Source of the DNA: a virus
Direction: 5' to 3' (one strand)
Length of the DNA: 52,245 nucleotides
IMG/VR virus record: IMGVR_UViG_3300028372_000010
Location: 1-52,245 of that record
In this document: one piece after another, positions 25,501 through 31,720 of the stretch
Layout: each line of letters begins with the position of its first letter
Position numbering within the stretch: the first letter of the stretch is position 1
Position numbers and translations under genes: made by a program
Notes under the pieces: generated by a model
What the model was told of the DNA's origin: nothing
The model's input: only the letters and a program-made list of their open reading frames with translations
Database searches by the model: none

Positions 25501-26830
25501 TGAGAACTTTGAGACCATGATTGAGGCGATTAGTGATAATCTGCCCGAGATCGTGGACTCCTTCATCGAGGCGTTCCCCGAGGTTATCAGTGGTATCATC
25601 ACGGCCCTTGAGGATAGCCTGCCTAAAATCGTGGAAACACTTGCTGGTGCGCTGCCACGCATCGTTGAACAGGTGTTCCCGCTTATCATTGACTTCTTCC
25701 TGCTCATCATCGAACAGGTGCCTACGATTCTCGGTTCAATTGCTGGGGTTATCCCCACTCTTATCGCGCAGTTGCTCGCCAAGCTGCCTGAGATTATCAT
25801 TGTAGTCATCAAGGCTGTGTTCGAATCTATCATTGACATCATCGTTGGCTTGTTTAGCAACGGCCCAGCTGGTGGAATTGTCACCATTGCTTTGGCGATG
25901 GCCGGAATGATGTACGCGTGGGAAGGCGCGACGGAGTCAGCTATTTCTTCTGAGGCAACCAAGGCTGAACTCTTAAACTTCCAGCGTGTAAACCTCCAGA
26001 TGGAGCGTGACAACGCCATCGAGATGAGAAGCACACTGGAGCAAATCCAGGCCCAACAGACTGGTCAGGTTGCTAGTTCTGCAAAGAACGCCAGCCAGAC
26101 TATCGACGAGGCCAAGAAGGGCACGAGGCGTGCTGCTCAGGGGGCAGAGCAGGGTGCTAGGGCTTCAGAAGGAGCCATGCAAGCAGCGGTGTCCGCAGTT
26201 GGTATCGCAATGGCTGGGATCAACCTGATTCAAGCTATGGAAAGCGATGCCCCGACCGGCGAGAAGGTCGGTTCGGTTATCGGCACCATCGTCGGTGGTG
26301 TCGGTGGAGCACTAGTCGGTGGCCTTCAGGGCGGCTCAATTGGCGCTGGTCTGGGCGGCATGCTAGGACGAGGTATCGGTGGGATCTTCCACGAAGGTGG
26401 AATGATTGGAGGCAACGAAGAGGAACAGCTAATTCTGGCCCAGAAGGGTGAAGGTGTGCTGTCCAGAAGCGGAATGAGAGCGCTTGGTGGCAGGGGCGCG
26501 CTCGATGCACTCAATAGCGGTAAGCTCGATTTTGCCAAGCTTCAAGAGCTACAAGGTGTCCCGGTTTACCACGATGGTGGTGTGGTCGGTGACAAGTCTG
26601 CAACTAGCTCTTATGATCCGAAGTCCGTCACACGAAGTGGTGGAACTAACAATGAGTACGTCGATAACAGTACCTACACAGTGAACATGAAGGTCGAAGG
26701 TGGAAGCTCCGGCAACCGCCGAGAAGACAAGAAGTACGCTCGTGAGATGGCTACTGAGATTGACAAGCAGCTTGCCAAGATGAAAGAGGACCGTAAAAGC
26801 CGATTGGCTAAGTCCATGAAAGATGACTAA
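16553..26830 (+). CDS. Giant tail tape measure protein
   Basis: 3425 residues, start ATG 16553 after AAAGGAGAGG. Residues about 1-930 are almost continuous coiled coil. About 950-1255 form the TP901-type tape measure domain (ARVMTVARSASKDFEEMLTE, FGEATEEVAEVVKQFGSAG, then SGQAGRTLQRVFAQF). Hydrophobic segments lie near 1303-1340 and 1420-1443 and a long one near 3036-3126; a Gly-rich stretch near 3240-3283 (GGVGGALVGGLQGGSIGAG) precedes a typical C-terminus (ILAQKGEGVLSRSGMRALGG). The protein sets tail length and is ejected into the host envelope to help DNA entry. No muralytic domain was recognised. Three palindrome copies (17288, 19583, 23634) lie within the gene. Confidence 0.93.
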   Translation: MANSNIKIGVEVVVKEVQGINKVAENLRKVVDQVDKALKSVDFDGDIKFDKSSLESFRKLIGMFNQVIDRLSKTLAANSNVKLKLQDDGKQIENVLVGAFQEALDKMEKRMKELGQQFEQDATQAGKKFSKASKSGGGAGGGKGSPDLDADGVRKNADGMEGFSTKGIERGSLAHLQKIQKQLEEVGDVGVTELRKVNAAIKKTEAELEEVEMEMRSNKSAFNEARQWTKTWDNLSSSVSKTEKQLTKVNKEIKSNSLDHIQKELKQAKEGYEEMRKAAIKNPTVEKDSELKKQRIAVEHLAKEEKRVKNQSDKVVKSLERRRQELKKILALEKRAMQQVAPGGTFKGAQSEIGKKRNVVKKNPGTYKDLEKVKQDLEGDLKSSPEKKQQQELRKTAELTELLAKRIELRTENTERQISVDKRARGLLQELGDTSAKAGRELAKAMKNQDLHSMEAFGKSIERTGTRVASGINEIRDQVRALKNESKQLKNSRDQLEAQAQNIKPNREGMKRIAAIKTEIKAIDKRRKEVEKSIKVNKKDEHSLERSLATLNKQKQQYRANRDVLKTYYNELQKGRRDYQKLHLSIDTNEEALEALQKRTREGIFDKATLLESRDLIKRFQSDLKKTQSTIARLQKEKIIGKRAIEAEAASGGGNFAGLDESGKEARKLEMIESLYKSIDQQIQHTRREAKGLENTLSKGGAVNALEKKANAFDEMAKASDKLKKVENKTKELIARQKILGEATIDTAGAYKRAARSAKDIDKDYKRLSNSIEELEQEFIRMGGSSTEAGRKAEVALKRVRNARKQLVGGLGGQASMKRGSIRAMGKDFEKAESDITKFSNQITRMRREMNMADKAIDQGGNAALVGAQKMKKLGGNAKDMRDKTAYVVHTFRQMKREGKDLTKVESKLLRQALRLNKAFSKMGARVDKSRYALDKVEKSAKRAGKGFRLYRMELADSVRNNFKFINSMSLIMAGLMGLSMGFMEILEESRAYARVMTVARSASKDFEEMLTEVKTRVRETAIEFGEATEEVAEVVKQFGSAGLTIEESMAGLDAAMRLITTTSADAEATTRSMAGMYNVFGDSMDNATSKLQKMNRISDVLTSVYRNHQAELDEMTQGLKFVAATGKVAGFQFEELSAFLAVLNDNMIKSGQAGRTLQRVFAQFAAKTGQFKEALDVEVDPNMSLDKQFLAVLEEVNKKLRSGETTLRDLNASFSLFGLRGAKAFEVLAGNVDDVKSTITELRDDSAGLSRNLSENVKETLARKFESAKQVLLEFMRNGLDPAKEALISITHALQQFQEAMDMLGLDKLISNFVVWGGAAIVLTQGIGALIMVFGTLFTSMKNAVSSVITSTAALFTHERSVNANIDSLLVSAAVTESHAKAHLSEAQAARIAAASESELASARAAASRTGGAAVASKGLSAGAVGLIAVAMIGLVAAIGYMVDSIEDMQESFDETAASIAKMTTKTNELEKFRKDLGSINDEVRLFSTETSVAADKVRDLFKNSGAELSMENEVLTMSDEDLVNELPRIYEQVRVEVGKRVNNINSDVLESNDKLISLSAQMLDRQFGKQRSAFKAQEGVIGSVFFTLSEAANSFAADWADIWDDRPVEDVQDKIEELKMTLYLIKEVGDLRITASGNIVSDRANRDWKAHGEQIQKLLNDGLLDDLARGMEEEYSARLNGLLNNVGGKTADEVVRARKKLEDALYFNVEEMATVEGVDGLLFNVKEVHENILRIAETMEGVNFNVMKTLEVDPVRETSALLNKLFDIMDAPVPMKNFMRIRHELNELKEDIKDTEKVLGDFITMDSADIHSEATMLMDVPALQKTMGDQAKALGTNTQRAILRGIREANVKTPILKEAMKPFQDSRSAVEDMSDEAVASELVEVTQGVSANLIDSSDNAADIADDMGRMAKNSGLFNVNMQGLGEFTEIFSEAASKAGQGVSDTADQVKDLRNAIQNDQITTMLDQRRNDIFREYIDLMDDAAKRQKTLNSLAKQYMKWEELRQEQLLRGDIGLGNEDLQKKIDDLNFDFSPDSTDFAMEEFDKSLEAGFELLEIRRKNAELSADEYEVAKNIFLQIQAGINAIQEKNTQIGITNRNLKGNLSLVTEEARQLDETVDARLEELKATEKLIAKQDDLNEVVKNGPHGDMRASEYLLSIEGLQEIKGLQNDLIALRYKALSAVREENEMLFENLELTEKILNPQVKHAGVQYKVLGWARKINHIEKMRVLRQEQLTAKSEEHRISMAQYQSEMIRLDNQTLKVWEEFNKLAEETKETEKEINEHVDNRIDLYEKLSEHLGGQADELADVINDALTDSLDFDRMGVIGQMSESLGRDIVSTMGDAEGAVNDFVAGVRSGRVNLGQLDGAMATVANRAREYRREQEKVNDRLRELRQFKLDRSQGQFSRYLDADEVKEAEKALDTYVGTAQKLYKDSPTALTGSLEWATKAAERLAELQVSTSKKKYKMVFDDEGLQAIKMLLDVIDDKVKEIGDRQLSFLPDGITDPKKFAQEIRKNLEGEGMDIFRNAEGRASVRNDHLSNIDSNIQRIANEVTSRDGRAMAGMTEASKASKEVSGTGESAKALEKNLDDMGATSEKANKAMKEVEKTTKSLSDVAKTTKPQDVDRELTDKVRGIEADAAKAVIGWQMGVAAMEAGRGKALQDRGSDVIDNSFVWQSLQEGMEMFTKNAGETLSSFFDSVFVPEFAKANAEVYEQYIEQLENIRVQYKRNVSTAIDGLQRNESTYYSYLNSIMDAEKQRQQSILDAQKQYRESLKKTKDVIKEQFGEAFKQVFNAKAVSSIVGQFTQGLFGAPDLETSLNQFAGALNVASDRLIEAGTDFLKGKLTEMGMDLSESASRTFDELRPELKKNLTDMFSDDVEGDIGLKMAKEQMTKGFLDSLPDEAFIQNEFALRTYEILDSATSVFGSAFAAAASSMAGMLTTGISRIVEMTLSGDADRMRVFYLKFIEELPRAIEEFTNEFSENFETMIEAISDNLPEIVDSFIEAFPEVISGIITALEDSLPKIVETLAGALPRIVEQVFPLIIDFFLLIIEQVPTILGSIAGVIPTLIAQLLAKLPEIIIVVIKAVFESIIDIIVGLFSNGPAGGIVTIALAMAGMMYAWEGATESAISSEATKAELLNFQRVNLQMERDNAIEMRSTLEQIQAQQTGQVASSAKNASQTIDEAKKGTRRAAQGAEQGARASEGAMQAAVSAVGIAMAGINLIQAMESDAPTGEKVGSVIGTIVGGVGGALVGGLQGGSIGAGLGGMLGRGIGGIFHEGGMIGGNEEEQLILAQKGEGVLSRSGMRALGGRGALDALNSGKLDFAKLQELQGVPVYHDGGVVGDKSATSSYDPKSVTRSGGTNNEYVDNSTYTVNMKVEGGSSGNRREDKKYAREMATEIDKQLAKMKEDRKSRLAKSMKDD
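17288..17301. repeat. Palindrome copy, perfect
   Basis: TTAACCAAGGTTAA; inside the tape measure gene (codons L-T-K-V-N). Confidence 0.85.
19583..19596. repeat. Palindrome copy, perfect
   Basis: TTAACCGAGGTTAA; inside the tape measure gene (codons L-T-E-V-K). Confidence 0.85.
23634..23647. repeat. Palindrome copy, one mismatch
   Basis: TTAACCTGGGTCAA; inside the tape measure gene, in a different frame (codons V-N-L-G-Q). Confidence 0.6.
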
Positions 26831-26843
26831 TGACGATGGGTAG

Positions 26844-26867
26844 CCCCGCTGGTTTCGGCCAGCGGGG
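26844..26867 (+). terminator. Hairpin after the tape measure gene, no T run
   Basis: Perfect 9-bp GC-rich stem, CCCCGCTGG (26844-26852) with CCAGCGGGG (26859-26867), loop TTTCGG. Instead of a T run, the perfect palindrome TTAACCTGGGTTAA begins at the very next base. Intrinsic termination alone would be weak. Confidence 0.65.
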
Positions 26868-26881
26868 TTAACCTGGGTTAA
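26868..26881. repeat. Palindrome copy, perfect
   Basis: TTAACCTGGGTTAA; starts at the base after the hairpin behind the tape measure gene and runs into AAGGAGG of the next gene. Confidence 0.88.
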
Positions 26882-26890
26882 GGAGGATAA

Positions 26891-29800
26891 ATGAAAGTAC
26901 GCAGTCAGGTTTACCCGACAACGAACATCGTTCCTATTGATGGCGGTCACATCAAGGTGACCAGTGATCAGGAACTACATGATCGATCCCATGACACTGA
27001 ATTTGTGGATGTAGCGAACCAAGGGGTCTTTGACCTCTCATCGCAATCTGGCACGGTAGCTTCCCTTGGAGGTGGTCTATTTCACCTTCAGACGCACGGA
27101 GGCTTAGACTCAGCCGTTTGGCAGTATCCTACGGCTTACAACGTGCAGGACGACCGTCAAGAGCTTAGCATGTATCTGGGGGCCTATGAGCCCATAAGTG
27201 TTAGTAGTGGCACCGACATATATGCAAACTTTACCCTCGATGAAGGAGGGCTTGGTGAGAGGCTGGAATTCCGAGCCTCCTATGACATGGATCTAAGCCA
27301 GTATGAACTCAGGGTCCAGTTCGAGGAAGCAGGGGGTAACACCACTAAGACCTTCTACTCAGACGATCCAGGCTTTGATTGTCGCATCGTCATCAAGGGT
27401 GGCGGCAACTTTGTGGCCGGGTTCGTTAAGGATGGTGAGTTTACCAAGGCTTTTGAAGCTAAATTCACAGCCACACAGATGAATGCTGCGCTGGCCATTC
27501 AGTCTAGCGCTGAGGTAAAGATAAGGCTGGGTATGTTCAGGGCTATCCCTTACTTGGACTTACCTTCCAGAAACGCGTCCACGGCTCCGGTGTTCGCATC
27601 ATCGGTAGGCACCACTCTTTACTACGACGTGTTTCCGGCCTACCCCGGAACGATGGAGGCGACCCTATGGGGAACCGGTGTTAACCTAGGTCAAACCGAT
27701 ACCGCAGAGGTCGAATTCACAGACCTCCCTATCGGCGAAGACCCGCTGAGGTTCGCGGTATCACCTGTAGAGGAACTGTATGACGACGCTCAGTCGGATC
27801 TCAGATGTAAGGAATTTGGCGAAGAGGCTGAATACTTCAATGGCAACGTCAAGATGCACAACGAGTGTGTATGTGACGGCTCAGCTATGGATGACAGCAA
27901 GCTCTTCGTCGAGGTAACCGGTGGCAAAGGTGTTGGCAGGGCGTCGTCTCCGAGGCGGGGCGACGAGAAGATGGAGTTCATCGTTGAAGAAGCTCTCAAC
28001 GACGGCTACGGTAGTGTCAGGCAATACGGTGAGAACTTTGACTTCAGCCGTATCAGTCACGACCTGGGTACCTCGTTCACGTCTGACAGGACCATCAAGT
28101 TTCTGAGAACGCTGGAGATGGACAGCGGTGATAGGGTCTATTACGGAGTGCTCTACACGCCCCTTGAGTCCAGACAGATTGACTTCGGGTTCAACTCTAT
28201 TAGCTCGGAAGATCCCGCATGGGAGCTTGGGCGTGCTGATACGGGCGCTGTGATAGATTCAGACCCGACTGGATCATCTGCTCCTGCCAGCAGAACACTG
28301 GACAAGGGTGTTTATTACTACACCGTGTCCAACGCGGATGCCGAGGTGTTCTGGAGTTCAGCAGACTTCCACATACTGTCAGCGATGCCTGACATGCTCA
28401 GTCGGTACGACAGCGATGAGTCAGCATCGGCGACCCCCGAGGGTGAAGGCAACTACTCAGAAGGTCTTCGAGACCACAAGATGTTCTTCGAGGTCAAGGA
28501 GTACAGGGCTGAGCTAGTGGTGTTCCATCACGATCGTTGCAACAACACGATGACACCGTACATGGGAGGCGCGCTGGATGTATCTCTCAGGAGTGACAGT
28601 CTGGCAGCAGTTGAGACGCTAGACGGGAACGTCGCTCTTATCTACGAGGCGATGGACGATTACAACGTCTGGGGGAATCGGTCGAGCGAGTTGGCTTACA
28701 AGGTTCTGGATCTTGATGCAGGTACCTTCTCGGCGCGGGAGTCACTGAGGTTTCCTAGCTACATCGTGGAAGGTAGCGCTGGCATCAACGCATTTGACGC
28801 CGTAAGAATAGAAGACAACGTTCACTTCATCCTCACACCTGAGTTTGACGAGAAAAAGGCTTGGAGCCCAGATCTTTCCTCCGAGCCCCTGACATTTGCG
28901 GCCAAGCTTACAACCGAAGGTGCCGACATGAGTGGCTTCGAGTTCAAGACTGGTCGGGACACCATTTACTCCCCGGTGTCAAGCTCGTTTATCCAGTCGA
29001 CAAGCGGGGCTGAGGCTCTTACAAATCTGTACCACCACGGGTACAGCATGGATGAGCTTTTCACCGAGTCCTACATCAACTCCAGCATGGATCATCCGAC
29101 TCACCCCGCGTCCTTCCCTTATCTGCGGGCGCAGTATGATGAATCACGAGACGAAGTCCTTGTTGCTATGTTGAACCAGCGAAATCGCGCCCCCATGATC
29201 ATTTCTGGCAGCGGTTCTGAATGGAGGGAGGTCGCACTGCCAAGACATTTCGACTTTTATTCAGGAGGTATCAGAAATGTTGGACACGATGCCCAGAAGT
29301 ATACACACCTGAAGTCATTGTCAGCATGTTACGGCGCAGACGGAATGATTTACTCGTTGGCCGTACGAGGCGTGTATCCTACCGCTCCGGCAGACTTCCC
29401 GCCGCGAACCAGTGAGCTAGCTGTTATTGATCCAGCTGTAGAAGAGCCGCTGGTCTATATCCCCAACACAGGGAGTGACAGATGGGAGGGAGCAAACTTC
29501 GGTGACAGCCGTGGCACCACGGCGGTAAACGGTGACTACGCTCGCTTCTCAGGGCATCTGTACCGTTTTCAAACCCTTCCGGTTTGGAACGCATACCAGC
29601 AGGCTGACGGCGGTGGGTTAGGTATCGAGTCTGCCCACCTGACGCTCGACGACGGCTACCTCGTTGCTACGCTGGGCACAGAAGATCCAAGACCTGGGGA
29701 CGCTATTAAGAGGTATCCGTTGATCTACCAAAGCTGCATGCAGGACGAAGCGCCTTTCGGGGTGCCACTGGATGAGGTCTGGTTGCCTGAGTATGAGGAC

Positions 29801-31720
29801 GATACAGACTACTTGGTAGAGCATGTTGATGGACCCTATCCCGAAACATGGCACTCCGCTCGTATCGAGAATGGCTACAACGATGGAGTAGACATCCATC
29901 AAGCCAAGGTGTCCAGAAAGCTGGATGCCGTTAGCGAGCGCATGCACAAGGCCCCTACTGGTTACAGGTTCTCGGCTCGGTTGCAGCGAGAAGGGGATGA
30001 GACCTACTTTGCAAACAACTTCATCTTCGAGGCTACGGCGGTCAAGGAGTGGGAACCAGATCTGCACACAGAAGCTAGGTGCAGGATGGTCTACAACGGG
30101 AAGCAAGTAGACTGCCGAGTCGGAGATGGAGATGGAGGCTGGACGTCAGTTGGTACACTATGTGGCCTCGGGGCTTCCGATATCCGGGACTTCCATATCG
30201 TAGTGCAGCACCACGACAACGCTCAGGATCGAGGTCGTAGGTTCAGGGCTATCTTCTTCGTCAAGACGAATGAGCACGCGAACAGGTCTCAGGGCGTTCA
30301 TGCCTATGACTACCGTACGAAAGCTGTTAGCAAGAGGGGGACCGGCGTTGCTCAAACCATTGGCACGCCGGGTGCCGATCACGCCACGGAGTTCGCATGC
30401 TTCTTTGATAACTCAACAGTTGATAACACCGACGCAGTCCTGTTGCACGAGATGGGATGGGGACTACTCAGGACTCCCGGTCTGTTGAGCGAAGTAATCG
30501 GGTTTGATGAGAGCTTCGCTAATGGAGAACAGAATAACGGGGAGGCAGTCGGAGTTGGCGGGGAAATCGTCCTTGATGGAGAGAAGTGGAGAGACTTCAA
30601 TGATGTCAAACTGTTTAGCCACTCTGGTCAAGAGCCGGTTTACTCCTACAGGGTTTCCGAGGGAAGACAGGGTAGCAAGGTGTCAGACACCTACCACTGG
30701 CCAAATGGGTTCGAGTTCTTCTTTTCTGGAGAAGTCTCGTCTGACAGCGATAGGTGGATGCTAGACAGGAAGGTGCTGTCAAATATTCATGACATTCAGA
30801 CGGATCGAGTCCACGGATATTACACGACGCTCACAGACGACACACCTGTTCACATCTGGGCAGACGCTCAGGACTCAGGTCTTGAGACCTTTGAGGCTGA
30901 CACCTTCATCATCACGGGCGCTAACGTTCCCGAGGTGACGATTGTTGGCAAAAACAACATCGGTGACAACTGGACCGATGTGGATACCCTCGACCTTCGC
31001 AAGTATGAGACAGGCAATCTATTAACCCCGGTTAACTACCCTTCGGTCAACAGAAGTATCATCAAGATTGACAGGGCAGACTTCGAGGAAGGTCGCTTTT
31101 CCGAGTTCGTTCACTACCTAGGTGGAACTGATCCACTTTCGGCGAACAAGGCTGGTAAGATCGCCTCGTCGTTTAGCTCTACGATCTGGGTCGATACCAA
31201 TGCCAATTACAAGTTCGAAGGAGAGCGGGCTGAGATTTTCGCAGACCGTGGAGCGTTGGTCCTCGATAACCCCGTTGGGTACAGGTATCTCGGCATAAGG
31301 ATTGATCCCTATCATACTCACGAAGGCAAGTTCAAGCTGCACTCGTTTGACTTCGGTCGTTCTTCGTCGGTCCCGCTGAAATACGGCCATGACGCAGGCA
31401 CCGGGGCTTCTCAGGAAGCAGAGACTGAGGTCAATTTCGTGTTTGACGAGCAACCTTACACCTCCAAGAAGTACAGCCTCAGAAAAGAGTTTGAGCTAGA
31501 GTACAGCCTTACTGACGCGAAGACGCTGTCGAAGCTGCGATCCGTGGTCAAAGAGGTAGGTGTGAGCCGCAAGGCCGTGTGGGTCTTAGAGAACAATGGA
31601 GCTTACAAAGAGAAGGTCTACCAATGCTTCATTGAAGATGGGGCGACGTACACTCCGTTGCTAGATGATGACGGAGAGAGGTATTACAAATTTGAGATGA
31701 CACTCAGGAGTTCGGAATGA
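26891..31720 (+). CDS. Very large tail structural protein (distal tail/adhesin region)
   Basis: 1609 residues; start ATG 26891 with AAGGAGG 5 nt upstream, inside and after a palindrome. Composition is beta-rich (Gly, Asp, Ser, Tyr) with little helix, typical of tail-tip and fibre proteins. The middle shows several stretches like propeller blades (for example ESAHLTLDDGYLVATLG, and VRIEDNVHFILTPEF). The last ~110 residues (KKYSLRKEFELEYSLTDAKT, then VWVLENNGAYKEKVYQCFIED) look like the C-terminal domain of distal-tail proteins. It directly follows the tape measure, where Dit-type proteins lie, but is far longer than a standard Dit. The next gene overlaps by 4 nt. Role by context. Confidence 0.6.
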   Translation: MKVRSQVYPTTNIVPIDGGHIKVTSDQELHDRSHDTEFVDVANQGVFDLSSQSGTVASLGGGLFHLQTHGGLDSAVWQYPTAYNVQDDRQELSMYLGAYEPISVSSGTDIYANFTLDEGGLGERLEFRASYDMDLSQYELRVQFEEAGGNTTKTFYSDDPGFDCRIVIKGGGNFVAGFVKDGEFTKAFEAKFTATQMNAALAIQSSAEVKIRLGMFRAIPYLDLPSRNASTAPVFASSVGTTLYYDVFPAYPGTMEATLWGTGVNLGQTDTAEVEFTDLPIGEDPLRFAVSPVEELYDDAQSDLRCKEFGEEAEYFNGNVKMHNECVCDGSAMDDSKLFVEVTGGKGVGRASSPRRGDEKMEFIVEEALNDGYGSVRQYGENFDFSRISHDLGTSFTSDRTIKFLRTLEMDSGDRVYYGVLYTPLESRQIDFGFNSISSEDPAWELGRADTGAVIDSDPTGSSAPASRTLDKGVYYYTVSNADAEVFWSSADFHILSAMPDMLSRYDSDESASATPEGEGNYSEGLRDHKMFFEVKEYRAELVVFHHDRCNNTMTPYMGGALDVSLRSDSLAAVETLDGNVALIYEAMDDYNVWGNRSSELAYKVLDLDAGTFSARESLRFPSYIVEGSAGINAFDAVRIEDNVHFILTPEFDEKKAWSPDLSSEPLTFAAKLTTEGADMSGFEFKTGRDTIYSPVSSSFIQSTSGAEALTNLYHHGYSMDELFTESYINSSMDHPTHPASFPYLRAQYDESRDEVLVAMLNQRNRAPMIISGSGSEWREVALPRHFDFYSGGIRNVGHDAQKYTHLKSLSACYGADGMIYSLAVRGVYPTAPADFPPRTSELAVIDPAVEEPLVYIPNTGSDRWEGANFGDSRGTTAVNGDYARFSGHLYRFQTLPVWNAYQQADGGGLGIESAHLTLDDGYLVATLGTEDPRPGDAIKRYPLIYQSCMQDEAPFGVPLDEVWLPEYEDDTDYLVEHVDGPYPETWHSARIENGYNDGVDIHQAKVSRKLDAVSERMHKAPTGYRFSARLQREGDETYFANNFIFEATAVKEWEPDLHTEARCRMVYNGKQVDCRVGDGDGGWTSVGTLCGLGASDIRDFHIVVQHHDNAQDRGRRFRAIFFVKTNEHANRSQGVHAYDYRTKAVSKRGTGVAQTIGTPGADHATEFACFFDNSTVDNTDAVLLHEMGWGLLRTPGLLSEVIGFDESFANGEQNNGEAVGVGGEIVLDGEKWRDFNDVKLFSHSGQEPVYSYRVSEGRQGSKVSDTYHWPNGFEFFFSGEVSSDSDRWMLDRKVLSNIHDIQTDRVHGYYTTLTDDTPVHIWADAQDSGLETFEADTFIITGANVPEVTIVGKNNIGDNWTDVDTLDLRKYETGNLLTPVNYPSVNRSIIKIDRADFEEGRFSEFVHYLGGTDPLSANKAGKIASSFSSTIWVDTNANYKFEGERAEIFADRGALVLDNPVGYRYLGIRIDPYHTHEGKFKLHSFDFGRSSSVPLKYGHDAGTGASQEAETEVNFVFDEQPYTSKKYSLRKEFELEYSLTDAKTLSKLRSVVKEVGVSRKAVWVLENNGAYKEKVYQCFIEDGATYTPLLDDDGERYYKFEMTLRSSE
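27681..27694. repeat. Palindrome copy, one mismatch
   Basis: TTAACCTAGGTCAA; inside the 1609-residue tail protein gene (codons V-N-L-G-Q). Confidence 0.6.
31022..31035. repeat. Palindrome copy, perfect
   Basis: TTAACCCCGGTTAA; inside the 1609-residue tail protein gene (codons L-T-P-V-N). Confidence 0.85.

Noticed and set aside
16553-26830. Lytic enzyme domain in the tape measure
   Set aside because: I could not find a convincing peptidase or lysozyme catalytic pattern by eye.
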